This document shows positions 1-8,049 of a stretch of DNA of 31,502 bases, in pieces. Within the stretch, counting starts at the first letter, position 1. Each line of letters opens with the position of its first letter. The notes beneath the pieces are model-generated. The model saw only the letters and a program-made list of their open reading frames with translations, was not told the DNA's origin and did no database searches. The stretch is from JBLHHI01 sp047614125 (GTDB lineage: Bacteria > Bacteroidota > Bacteroidia > NS11-12g > UBA9320). The position numbers and the translations under genes are program-made. The stretch spans positions 1 to 31,502 of the forward strand of contig JBLHHI010000022.1 in assembly GCA_047614125.1 (NCBI GenBank), in the 5' to 3' direction.

Positions 1-87
1 AAGCTTTCAATCCAACAGCAATAACCTTACTTTCAAATTTGTTCAGTTCTAATTACTTTAGCACCCCGTTTAAGTCGACGACGTAGA

Positions 88-1895
88 ATGCAAAAAAAAT
101 CACAAAAGGCATATTATTTTCGCTGGTATTTCATCTACTTTCAATCAATTCGAGTGCCCAACTCCCGGAGTTAAAAACGCAGCAAACTCAAAATATTGAG
201 GAAATAGCTGAAATTTTGAAACTTAGTCAAAATCAAGAATCTTTAGAATTTGGTTTCGAATTGGCGCTGGCACGAGGCTTTTATAAAGCCGATGACTACG
301 AGATGGCCGAGTATCATTTTTTGCAAGTTATCGACGAACCAATTTTTAGTCCACTCGATTTTAAAGCGCTTTCAATTTGTTTATTAATTAACAGCAAACT
401 GTCGCTGGCCCAAGAAATATCAAACCTCTATAGAAGACAATACCCCGAAAACACCGTTTACTCCGTTTTGTGGTCGCAGGTATCGGATTATTTTGCGGAG
501 CAATACAATTCGAAATCTACAGCTCTCACAAACTATCAATTGTTTTATGGCAGTGTAAATAGCGAAAACAGGGGCTCTTTCAACCTTGACCATGGAAGCG
601 TTAAAGCACAAGTGAGTTGTTTGGGACTTGAAAACATTGAAGGCGAATTACTTCCTATTGAAGATTTTTCAAAAATCGGCACTTACACAATTGGCCCCAA
701 TAATAGCTTGATTTACAGCCAATTGAACTCTGATGGCTTGTATCAGCTCTTCATCAAGCAATTTAGCAAGGGGAAATATAAAAAGGCGGTACGGCTCGAT
801 TTTGGTGAAATGGACGCAAATTATGCCTTCCCATTATTTGATAAGAATTTCTTGTATTTTTCGAGCGATAAGGTTGGTGGAGTTGGAGGATATGATTTAT
901 ATCGAACAAAGTGGAGGGGCAAGAATTTTGAAGATTTGCAAAATGCAGGCAAATTTATAAACACCGAAAAAAATGAAATACTGCCATCGGTTTTCAACAG
1001 CTTGCTCACATTTAGCAGCAACGGTCATCCCGGTTTTGGGGGATACGATGTATATTTTGTTTCGGACGATTTAAATAAGGTTCACATCCTCCCCTATCCG
1101 TACAATTCGGGGCAGAATCAGCTCACTCTGGTAAATTTGCAAAACAGCAGTGCACAGCTCATTCAAATAAAAGATAACAAAGTTAATCTCCATCAAACAA
1201 CCAGCATTGAAACTTTCGAACGAAAGGTTCAGGGAAAAGTCTTAACCCTAGGCTCATCTGGTGTTGTGTCTGCGCGTATTATGTTTTCACACAACTTGAG
1301 TAAACAAGGATACTTTGTTGAAACTGACGTTAATGGCGATTTTAACATTATGATTCCTACGTCTATTTCAGCTTGGAACGTGGAAATTTGGCATGAAGAT
1401 TTTATCAATCCAAGCTTTATGGTTGACCTAAAGACTCTTGGCGACAAGGCTTTAATTATTATGCTGGATCCAGAAAAGCAACGTTCGCTCGGAACTGTTT
1501 TTATTCGAGATTCACTGGCAAAAAATGTAATCCCAACAGCCCCTGTAATCGAATTGAATCAAAATCAACTCTCGGATACCGAATCGGTAAGTTTGCCATT
1601 TACGAACCAGTTGGAAGACAGTACTCAGGTAGATGTTTTTGATGAGTTTAATGATACCGAGTCTAGATACTACGTAATATTTGGATCGACTCGATCGTAC
1701 AACAGCGCCTATGCATTTTGGCAAAAATGGCGAAATCTTTTTCCTAATGCAGAAATTCTAGAAGACAGCGAAAATGGTATTTATCGAGTTGGCGAATATG
1801 CCGGGTATACTCAGAATGAGGCTATGATTGTGTATCAAAAGGCTAAAAAGCTAAAGTCAGACGTTTGGATCTTGCGTCCGGATCAACAAAACTAA
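88..1895 (+). CDS. TPR-PD40-CRD-SPOR envelope protein, N-terminus frameshifted at an A8 tract
   Basis: The main frame is open from 87 to the TAA at 1893-1895, but its only early start is TTG at 216. The ATG at 88 is out of frame. One extra A in the A8 run (92-99) would join it to give MQKKITKGILFSLVF, then a short hydrophobic stretch ending SSA-Q, a convincing signal peptide. Counting from the TTG, I see a TPR-like helical region (about 15-110), PD40-type blades with FSSDKVGGVGGYDLY (215-229) and FSSNGHPGFGGYDVY (266-280), a carboxypeptidase-regulatory-like beta domain (about 336-415), and a C-terminal SPOR-like domain (484-555). The layout resembles PorE/OmpA-type Bacteroidota envelope proteins, with SPOR replacing OmpA as the presumed peptidoglycan anchor. 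The stop overlaps the converging SDR gene by 4 bp. Domain calls are by motif reading. Confidence 0.75.
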
Positions 1896-2710
1896 GCTTC
1901 GTACATTTTGTCGTAATCCTTATACGACTTCTTCAATGCGCTATACACAACTCTCGGCGCAAATTTTAACATGATGTGTTGCAACTTCCCTAAAACCGTT
2001 AAGGTTTTTTCCTTTTTGCGCTTTACGATAACTTGAGCAATGCTTTTGGATACATCTTCCTGTTTAGCCAGCTTAATACCCTTTCGTTCTTTTAAACCAG
2101 AATAGCTACCATCTGGTGCTAAAATCTGCTTTTGCTCGTCGTTGATTGTAAATCCAACAAAGATGAGTCCGCAGTGCAAATCCGTGGAATTATACTCCGA
2201 TTGAAGCGCTTTGGCATAGGCGGTCAAGCCCATCTTCGAAACTGAATATCCTGAATGACCAGGCACACCCACTTTTCCAGCCATGCTTGAAATGATAATG
2301 ACTGAACCTTTGCTTTTTAGCAAATGAGGCAACGCATAAAATGTAGTATTTATAACTCCTAGGGTATTGATATTCAATATATTACTCCATGTTTCTGGGG
2401 TCGTTTCTATGATTCTTCCCCGACTGGCAATTCCCGCATTATTTATTAAAACATCCAAACCACCAAAGTGCGTAACACATTGTTCTACAAGCAGCTTACA
2501 ATCTTCGGGCTTAGAAACATCTCCAACTACTGCAAAAGATGTAATTCCATCCAAAACCAAGCTGTTTAGTGCCGCAGCCAACTTTGAAGAATTTCTGCCA
2601 TTTAGACAAATTTTTGCTCCCAGCTTGCCTAAATACTTGGCCGTAGAAAGTCCAATACCCTGACTTGAACCTGTGATGCAAACAATCTTATTTTGAAAAA
2701 AATTCTTCAT
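1892..2710 (-). CDS. SDR family NAD(P)-dependent oxidoreductase (classical)
   Basis: This is a classical short-chain dehydrogenase/reductase of 272 aa, the usual length. The dinucleotide motif TGSSQGIG is at residues 13-20, NNAG at 90-93, the catalytic Ser in IIISSMAG (about 141-142) and the catalytic YSVSK at 155-159. The family transfers hydride between NAD(P)H and a carbonyl or alcohol; the substrate cannot be read from the sequence. A basic C-terminus with a hydrophobic patch resembles the 3-ketodihydrosphingosine-reductase or membrane-associated SDR subgroups, but that is only a suggestion. It lies 33 bp downstream of the extended SDR gene on the same strand, so the two are probably co-transcribed. 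It ends tail-to-tail with the gene at 88-1895, sharing four bases. Confidence 0.88.
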   Translation of the reverse strand: MKNFFQNKIVCITGSSQGIGLSTAKYLGKLGAKICLNGRNSSKLAAALNSLVLDGITSFAVVGDVSKPEDCKLLVEQCVTHFGGLDVLINNAGIASRGRIIETTPETWSNILNINTLGVINTTFYALPHLLKSKGSVIIISSMAGKVGVPGHSGYSVSKMGLTAYAKALQSEYNSTDLHCGLIFVGFTINDEQKQILAPDGSYSGLKERKGIKLAKQEDVSKSIAQVIVKRKKEKTLTVLGKLQHIMLKFAPRVVYSALKKSYKDYDKMYEA

Positions 2711-2743
2711 TACAATTTATTCTGACCTATGTGAGATCGTTCT

Positions 2744-3736
2744 TTATTTTTCAGTGTAATAGCCTTCTTTAATAAACCATTCTTTCGCTTCGTTTATAGC
2801 AAAATCCAAATCGGTTTGAGGCATGTCTAATTCTTTAACCGCCTTGGCACACGAATAGTAATGGTCTTCATTCGAAATTCGAGCCAGCGGATAGCTTACC
2901 ACAGGTTCAAACTTAAACAACTTACCAAACAAAGATAAAGCACCCCCATATATACTGGTTGCAAACGGCGGAATACGCAAGGTAGGAGCCTTGGTGCCGA
3001 AGATCTTGGCCGTTTTGGTAAACATTTCTTGGTAGCTCAAATTGGTGCTGCCCAAAATGTACCCCTCTCCTATTCTTCCTTTCGTAATTGCATTTACGAT
3101 GGCGTTGGCAACATCATTCACGTACACAAAATTGCGCCCACCAGCCGCGTAACCCGGCACCTTGCCGGTGGCTACTGAAAGTAGCATCTTGCCCGAACTT
3201 GGCTTTACATCGAATGGCCCAATCATAAAGGTTGGGTTTAATATTACCGCTGGCAAACCATCTTCTTTAACATGTTTTAGCACGAGTTCATGTGCTACAT
3301 ACTTTGAGGTGATGTAATCCAATCCGTATTTATCGGCAACAAATGGATTGGTTTCCGTTCCTGGATTATCCTTGCTGCCCGCTCCAAAGGAGTTTGACGT
3401 CCCAATGTGCAAAAGTCGAGCAACTTTATTGGCTTGAACCGCTTTAATTACATTGGCTGTTCCATCAACATTTACGGTGTAATACAACTTTCCGGTATTT
3501 GGCCACGTGTTTGTTAAAGCAGCGGCGTGAATAACCACATCCGAACCAGCCATAGCAGCATTGAGTTCGTCATAGTTTAATATATCGCCATAAAAAACCT
3601 CTACGTCGCATCCTTCCAAATAATCGAGTTTCTTCCCTTTTTGAATAAATACCTTAACGGTATACTCTTTTTCTAATAATCTGCGAACCAAATTATTTCC
3701 CAATAAACCGTCTGCTCCCGTTAAAAATATTTTCAT
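2744..3736 (-). CDS. NAD-dependent epimerase/dehydratase (extended SDR, dihydroflavonol-reductase-like)
   Basis: An extended SDR of 330 aa. The Rossmann motif TGADGLLG is at residues 6-13, a Ser/Thr-containing catalytic strand IGTSNSF at 111-117, and the catalytic YITSK at 141-145. The overall pattern, with VNVDGTANV (88-96) and GPFDVKPSSG in the substrate half, is that of dihydroflavonol-4-reductase-like or sterol-dehydrogenase-like reductases common in Bacteroidota. The substrate is unknown. It is followed after 33 bp by a classical SDR and preceded after 93 bp by a type II NADH dehydrogenase, all on the minus strand. A TACTTTCG box at 3785-3792 could give this pair its own promoter. Confidence 0.87.
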   Translation of the reverse strand: MKIFLTGADGLLGNNLVRRLLEKEYTVKVFIQKGKKLDYLEGCDVEVFYGDILNYDELNAAMAGSDVVIHAAALTNTWPNTGKLYYTVNVDGTANVIKAVQANKVARLLHIGTSNSFGAGSKDNPGTETNPFVADKYGLDYITSKYVAHELVLKHVKEDGLPAVILNPTFMIGPFDVKPSSGKMLLSVATGKVPGYAAGGRNFVYVNDVANAIVNAITKGRIGEGYILGSTNLSYQEMFTKTAKIFGTKAPTLRIPPFATSIYGGALSLFGKLFKFEPVVSYPLARISNEDHYYSCAKAVKELDMPQTDLDFAINEAKEWFIKEGYYTEK

Positions 3737-3784
3737 GTTTCTGCGTATGAACTTTAATGGATTCTACCATCCTTAAATTTGGCG

Positions 3785-3792
3785 CGAAAGTA
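3785..3792 (-). promoter_or_regulatory. Candidate -7 box (TACTTTCG)
   Basis: Reading the minus strand, TACTTTCG lies about 48 bp before the ATG of the extended SDR gene. It resembles the Bacteroidota -7 element TAnnTTTG. No clear TTG lies 17-23 bp upstream, so the call is weak. The same octamer occurs upstream of the AlkD-like gene at 26696-26703. Confidence 0.35.
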
Positions 3793-3829
3793 CGCTTTGC
3801 TTGTGAGTTTTTACTGCAATCCAAACTGC

Positions 3830-5104
3830 TTATTTCTTCCGAAACGGACGAATAATCAATCCCAACGGGCGATCGTAGTTGATGTAGTTACCCATCCAAT
3901 CGATTAAGGTTACGATTCTATTTCTGAAACCGACCAGCGACATGATATGAACGAACATCCAAACAAACCAAGCAAAGGCACCTTGGAAACGGAATTTTGG
4001 CATATCCACCACCGCCTTGTTCCGACCAATGGTTGCCATAACTCCCTTATTTTTAAACTTATACGGTTTAAATTGTGCGCTACTTTGAAAGTTAACGAGA
4101 TTTCTGGCTAGGTTTTTAGCTTGTTGGATGGCTACCGGAGCCAACATCGGATGACCCCTAGGATTTTGATCCGAAATCATGGCAGCAACATCACCAATGG
4201 CGTATACATCCTGCATCCCAATCACCGCATTAAAAGCATCTACATGTACTCGATTACCAAGCGCAATTGCCTCTTTAGGTAGTCCGGAAAGCGCATTGCC
4301 CTTCACTCCTGCTGTCCAGATAACCGTGTCGGTTGCAAAGGTTGCACCGTCTTCCAATACTATTCTGTGATTTGAATACTCCGATACCTTGGCACCTAGC
4401 TTTACATCCACCCCCAGTTTTTCAAGATATTTCAAACTGTGTTTCGATGCCGCTTCCGACATGGCTCCCAACAATTTTGGACCCGCCTCGAACAGCGTTA
4501 TGCGCATGCCATTGAAATCAATTTGAGGAAAGTCTTTAGGTAGCGTATGAATCTTCATCTCGGCCAAGGCTCCGGCCATTTCTAAACCCGCTGGTCCACC
4601 ACCAATTATGGCAATGTTTAATAATTCAGAGCGCTCATTCGAATCGAAGGTGGCAATGGCCTTCTCCAAATTCTGCATTATGTAGCTTCGAATATCCAAC
4701 GCATCGGCCACACTTTTTAATGGAAGTAGTTGATCTTTAACCGGTTGGAAGTTAAAAAAGTTATTAGTGCTACCATTCGCCATAACCAAAATATCGTACG
4801 GCAACTCTCCCACAGACGTGGCCAAAACCTTACTCTCAAAATTAACGTTGTGTACATCCGCCATATAAAACCGAACGTTTTTAAAACCACGAATGATTCT
4901 CCGAACCGGATAGGCTATGCTGCCCGCTTCCAAGCCTCCGGTAGCTACTTGATACAACAGCGGTTGAAAGGTATGGTGGTTGTTCCGATCGAGCAAAACA
5001 ACATCATAATTAGTTCGATGCAATTTTTTAGCCAGTGCAACTCCAGCAAAACCTGCACCTACTATGAGTATTCGCTTTTGTTGCGTGTATTCCGATTCTT
5101 TCAT
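3830..5104 (-). CDS. Type II NADH:quinone oxidoreductase (NDH-2 family)
   Basis: A flavoprotein of 424 aa, the usual length for NDH-2. The FAD-binding Rossmann motif VGAGFAG is at residues 15-21, the second dinucleotide motif IIGGGPAG (NADH) at 166-173, and the C-terminal FAD contact YAIGDVA at 301-307. APVAIQQA at 322-329 matches the quinone-site AQxAxQ region. The C-terminal part (about 374-424) has an amphipathic or hydrophobic stretch typical of the membrane-binding region. NDH-2 enzymes pass electrons from NADH to quinone at the inner face of the cytoplasmic membrane without pumping protons. A TACATTTG box lies about 100 bp upstream. The stretch beyond that is the hairpin-rich non-coding block. 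Confidence 0.9.
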   Translation of the reverse strand: MKESEYTQQKRILIVGAGFAGVALAKKLHRTNYDVVLLDRNNHHTFQPLLYQVATGGLEAGSIAYPVRRIIRGFKNVRFYMADVHNVNFESKVLATSVGELPYDILVMANGSTNNFFNFQPVKDQLLPLKSVADALDIRSYIMQNLEKAIATFDSNERSELLNIAIIGGGPAGLEMAGALAEMKIHTLPKDFPQIDFNGMRITLFEAGPKLLGAMSEAASKHSLKYLEKLGVDVKLGAKVSEYSNHRIVLEDGATFATDTVIWTAGVKGNALSGLPKEAIALGNRVHVDAFNAVIGMQDVYAIGDVAAMISDQNPRGHPMLAPVAIQQAKNLARNLVNFQSSAQFKPYKFKNKGVMATIGRNKAVVDMPKFRFQGAFAWFVWMFVHIMSLVGFRNRIVTLIDWMGNYINYDRPLGLIIRPFRKK

Positions 5105-5201
5105 TTTGTATGATTACAACTTTTAGTCGTGTCTTTTTAAGTTGACTGACGCCAATTTAAAAACAATCTTTAAATGCTCAATCATCCTAGTGAACAAATT
5201 G

Positions 5202-5209
5202 CAAATGTA
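5202..5209 (-). promoter_or_regulatory. Candidate -7 box for NDH-2 gene (TACATTTG)
   Basis: On the minus strand TACATTTG fits the Bacteroidota -7 consensus TAnnTTTG exactly and is followed by C, as is common. It is about 97 bp upstream of the NDH-2 ATG and 26 bp from the edge of the inverted-repeat-bounded block. No TTG is seen at the -33 spacing. Confidence 0.4.
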
Positions 5210-5277
5210 ATTATTGAAGGTTTAGACCATTTATCTTAGCTTAGGGCTTAGCAGCCCAGACGCTGGGGTCTGGATCT

Positions 5278-5303
5278 AGACATTCACTTTTAGTGAATCG
5301 TCT
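5278..5303 (+). repeat. Hairpin repeat, copy 1
   Basis: The order is AGAC, ATTCAC, loop TTTTA, GTGAAT, an unpaired C, then GTCT. It is a near-perfect two-part stem. The same design recurs at 6079-6104 on the other strand with different but still complementary inner-stem bases. Confidence 0.6.
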
Positions 5304-6078
5304 ATGGCCCCATACCCTGCTCTTTCTTTTTTAAGGCAAAAAAGAAAGGAAACCGCGTGCGCCTTAGCTGCGCAGGCTTTAGCTTCTCCTTCATAATATT
5401 ATGGAGAAGGAGCGGTGGCGCAAAGCCTTCGACAGAATTTATGTTTTTCATCGATAAGGGCTTGCCAGCCCTTTAACCCGGCTTTCATTCTTTTTATATA
5501 AAAAGAACGAAACAAGAAAAACTTTAAAAAATAATAAAGCGCTGCATTTGGGACTCCGCAAGCCCACGCGGCACGTCCTCCCAAATCACCTCCTTCACAC
5601 CACGCCACTTATTTTTTGCCCAGCGCTCATTCGATCATACTAAATTCAGCGATTTAATAAATATTTCAATCTGAAAAACTAGACCTTATCCCGAAGTCAG
5701 AATTGGCCAAGTGCCAGGCCAATGTTCGCAAGCAGCGCGTGCATAAAACTGGATGCGCGCTGGCTCGTGCTGCAAATCGCCTTTGAGAATCTGCAGGCTG
5801 GTGTGTTGGATTGCGGAGCAAATAATCGGCAGCGATGGACACAATCCGGTTTTATTAGGCCAGACTGTGTGTTGGCAAAGCGCCTTTTGCGAACAAAGGG
5901 TTTTGGTTTACTTTTTGCCCTTCAAAAAGTAAATGCCAGTTATAGGGCGGCACGAGCCCTAAGCTGCAACAAAAAAGATTGTTATATCGGAATTTTGTTT
6001 CGTGCTTTTTGCTAAAAGTGCCAAAGCTTGACTGTAAGGCGTATTCGCCCTTGGCGAATGATTCAGTTATAGGGCCTA

Positions 6079-6104
6079 AGACGATTCGCCAGAGGCGAAT
6101 GTCT
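6079..6104 (-). repeat. Hairpin repeat, copy 2 (inverted)
   Basis: On the minus strand this reads AGAC, ATTCGCC, loop TCT, GGCGAAT, an unpaired C, then GTCT. It matches copy 1 at 5278-5303 in the outer stem and bulge, with compensating changes in the inner stem. A shorter relative, ATTCGCC-ctt-GGCGAAT, lies at 6043-6059. Confidence 0.6.
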
Positions 6105-6328
6105 TGATCCAGCACGTGAAGCTTCGTCCGTGCCGCACCAACCCAAATGGTCATTAAGCTAAGTACATTATCTTACCAAAGACGATCATTCTTAACCTGT
6201 GATTAATGCCTTGGTACAAATGCACAATCATATAAGACAAAATAACTGGTTTGAAGTTTGCTCAAATATGACCAATGTGAATGAGCTATTTTAACAAATG
6301 CTGCAAATATTCACTAATATTGTAGAAG

Positions 6329-6772
6329 ATGATGTTGCGTAAAAAAATGATAAAAAGAATTGCTGGCACTTTAGTCGCCATCATGATTTTGTCTTCTTTT
6401 AACGTTTTTTTGGATGTTCATCTATGTCAGGGAACCGTTAAAAACATTGCCTTTTTTACAGAGGCAAAAGGTTGTTCCGACATGACAAGCTCTTCTTGCA
6501 CGGCACACAATTCAAAATCCAATGGCTTTGGCGATGATTTAACCCGAAAACAATGTTGTACGAATCAACACTTTTACAACGAAGTAGGACCAAATCTGAT
6601 AACAGCAACCCAGCCTAGTTTCAATGTAACAAGCTCACTACCTGCGATTTGCCTTTCGAACAGTCAATCCTATTTTTGTGAAGCAACTGCCAAAACGAGC
6701 TGGATTGACTACTTGGAACCACCTCCACACGAGGTGCCCATCCGAATTCAATTGAATACCTTCTTAATTTGA
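6329..6772 (+). CDS. HYC_CC_PP-like small exported cysteine-rich protein
   Basis: The product is 147 aa. It has a basic N-terminus and one hydrophobic segment (about 8-29) acting as signal or anchor, then HLC (31-33), several Cys including the pair CC (76-77), and a C-terminal YLEPPPHE (128-135). These three landmarks match the Bacteroidota HYC_CC_PP family, here with Leu instead of Tyr in the first. The family has no established biochemical role that I know; spaced Cys/His and the neighbouring metal-binding genes suggest copper or heavy-metal handling in the envelope (inference). It opens a plus-strand run of five genes and is separated from the next by 62 bp containing a short hairpin. Confidence 0.65.
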   Translation: MMLRKKMIKRIAGTLVAIMILSSFNVFLDVHLCQGTVKNIAFFTEAKGCSDMTSSSCTAHNSKSNGFGDDLTRKQCCTNQHFYNEVGPNLITATQPSFNVTSSLPAICLSNSQSYFCEATAKTSWIDYLEPPPHEVPIRIQLNTFLI

Positions 6773-6789
6773 TTTCACTTTTTTTATAT

Positions 6790-6806
6790 GCACCTCTGGT
6801 GCTTTT
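6790..6806 (+). terminator. Short hairpin with T run (possible attenuator)
   Basis: GCACC (6790-6794) and GGTGC (6798-6802) enclose a 3-nt loop and are followed by TTTTCT. The stem is only 5 bp. It sits inside an apparent operon, so partial termination after the first gene is possible but unproven. Confidence 0.3.
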
Positions 6807-6834
6807 CTAATCGTAACATTTAAAAAAAAGTTTC

Positions 6835-7041
6835 ATGAAATCAATACAAAAATATACCGTAATCCTTCTCTTGTTTAGCGCCAGCGTATTTGCTTGCAAC
6901 AGTAATAAAACTGAAGAAAAGGGAAAAGAATATACTTCAACTTACGTTTGTCCAATGCACTGCGAAGGCAGTGGGAGCGATTCAGCAGGCACTTGTCCTG
7001 TTTGTGGCATGGACTACGTTTTAAACAAGGAAAATAAATAA
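6835..7041 (+). CDS. Heavy-metal-binding domain lipoprotein
   Basis: A 68-aa precursor. Residues 1-20 form a signal peptide with lipobox SVFA-C21, so the mature protein is a lipoprotein of about 48 aa. It carries one heavy-metal-binding domain of the YHS-like type (as in the N-termini of some CusB and CopA proteins): YVCPMHCEG at 37-45 and CPVCGMDY at 54-61. The family consensus is CPMH-P followed by G-x-CPxCGM. Here the residue after CPMH is Cys43 instead of Pro, giving one extra thiol. The likely role is binding Cu or similar ions in the periplasm or on the outer membrane. It lies 23 bp upstream of the MbnP-like gene and is presumably co-transcribed with it. Confidence 0.85.
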   Translation: MKSIQKYTVILLLFSASVFACNSNKTEEKGKEYTSTYVCPMHCEGSGSDSAGTCPVCGMDYVLNKENK

Positions 7042-7064
7042 AATCAACTCATTAATAATATAAA

Positions 7065-8033
7065 ATGAAAAAAATAATAACATTAATTTTTGTCGCTACC
7101 CTAGCAATTGGCGCCATGGCTCAAACCCCAATCAAATTAAAAATTAATCACAAGCTCGATACGGAAACATTTGCAATGAACAAGCAAAGTTCGAACGATG
7201 TTGGTGACAATTTTAAAGTGAGCAGGCTCCAGTACTACATGTCTGGATTTAGTATTGTTCATGATGGCGGGCAAGTAACTTCCATTTCTACTAAATACAT
7301 TCTCACCAATGCGGCCTTAAGCCTAACTGAAGATTTGGGTAGTCACACAATTACGACCGTTGAAGCTATTCGGTTTTCGATTGGGGTTGATCCTTTGGTA
7401 AACAATGCAGATCCTTCGCAATGGTCTATGAATCATCCATTATCACCTAAATCACCTCCAATGCATTGGGGTTGGGCTGCTGGATATCGCTTTGTTGCTT
7501 TAGAAGGAAAATCAGGTGCATCGGTAAACACTACCTTTGAGATTCATGCTTTAGGTAATGCAAATTACTTTAACATCGAAATTCCAACAGGCGCCACAAC
7601 GGTTAACGGAGCATTGGTTATTGAATTGAATGCAGATTATACCAAGGCCATTTCTCAGATTAAGATTGGAAACGGCCTCATCTTACACGGAGAAAATGAT
7701 GAAGCAGCCTTTTTACTTCGCAACTTTCAAAACAAAGTTTTTACCTCCATGGATGGAAAAGGAAATTCACTTTCCGTAAAGACTATTTCGTTTAATGATG
7801 TGGCCAAGGTTTATCCAAATCCAAGTACGGGTACCGTGCACCTTGAGGTAAAGTTAGATTTTGACAATGGTCGTTTGTGTGTGGTGGATTTTTTAGGAAG
7901 GAATGTTTTTGGCGAGAAAACGCTTTCCAACCTAGGAACGTATTCAATAGAGTTAAACAAAGCAGGAATTTACTTTGTAACAATAGTGCGTGAAGACGGC
8001 ATAAAAATCACGCAAAAAATTGTGATTCTATAG
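7065..8033 (+). CDS. MbnP-like copper-binding protein with T9SS C-terminal sorting domain
   Basis: The 322-aa precursor has a signal peptide (1-19, AMA-Q). The MbnP-type domain begins with KLKINHKLD (24-32), continues through FKVSRLQYYMSGFSI (50-64), and has a Trp-rich segment from SQWSM (W120) to HWGWAAGYRF (W135, W137). The tail VYPNPSTGTVHLEV (249-262) and the following beta strands to residue 322 form a typical Por secretion system C-terminal sorting domain, implying outer-membrane export and cell-surface attachment or release. MbnP proteins elsewhere bind copper through a kynurenine made from Trp by the dihaem enzyme MbnH, and two such enzymes follow here. Which Trp would be modified cannot be decided from this sequence. 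Confidence 0.82.
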   Translation: MKKIITLIFVATLAIGAMAQTPIKLKINHKLDTETFAMNKQSSNDVGDNFKVSRLQYYMSGFSIVHDGGQVTSISTKYILTNAALSLTEDLGSHTITTVEAIRFSIGVDPLVNNADPSQWSMNHPLSPKSPPMHWGWAAGYRFVALEGKSGASVNTTFEIHALGNANYFNIEIPTGATTVNGALVIELNADYTKAISQIKIGNGLILHGENDEAAFLLRNFQNKVFTSMDGKGNSLSVKTISFNDVAKVYPNPSTGTVHLEVKLDFDNGRLCVVDFLGRNVFGEKTLSNLGTYSIELNKAGIYFVTIVREDGIKITQKIVIL

Positions 8034-8049
8034 GTTCAATCACCATCCA

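Larger units (their letters stand above)
5235..6163. repeat. Inverted-repeat-bounded, hairpin-rich non-coding block (about 0.9 kb)
   Basis: The block is bounded by CTTAGCTTA (5235-5243) and its perfect complement TAAGCTAAG (6155-6163). Inside the ends, about 50 bp near 5268-5316 is similar to the reverse complement of about 6064-6116: TGGATC, AGACATTC, GAATCGTCT, GGCCC and ATA are shared in order. Between them are many perfect hairpins: CTTTCTTTTTT/AAAAAAGAAAG (5322-5348), CTTCTCC/GGAGAAG (5383-5409), AAGGGCT/AGCCCTT (5456-5473), TTCTTTTT/AAAAAGAA (5488-5507), TTTACTTTTTG/CAAAAAGTAAA (5907-5933), TAGGGC/GCCCTA (5943-5961) and ATTCGCC/GGCGAAT twice (6043-6059, 6084-6100). Base composition is visibly more GC-rich than the flanks. 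No convincing gene is present on either strand. It may be a dispersed intergenic repeat or MITE-like element; I cannot tell which. Confidence 0.6.

Noticed and set aside
5399..6154. Three reading frames of 69-99 aa (5399-5608 minus, 5722-6015 plus, 5855-6154 minus) in the hairpin-rich block
   Set aside because: They run through perfect palindromes, lack family motifs, and overlap one another on opposite strands. Their residues reflect the repeats, so I do not treat them as genes.
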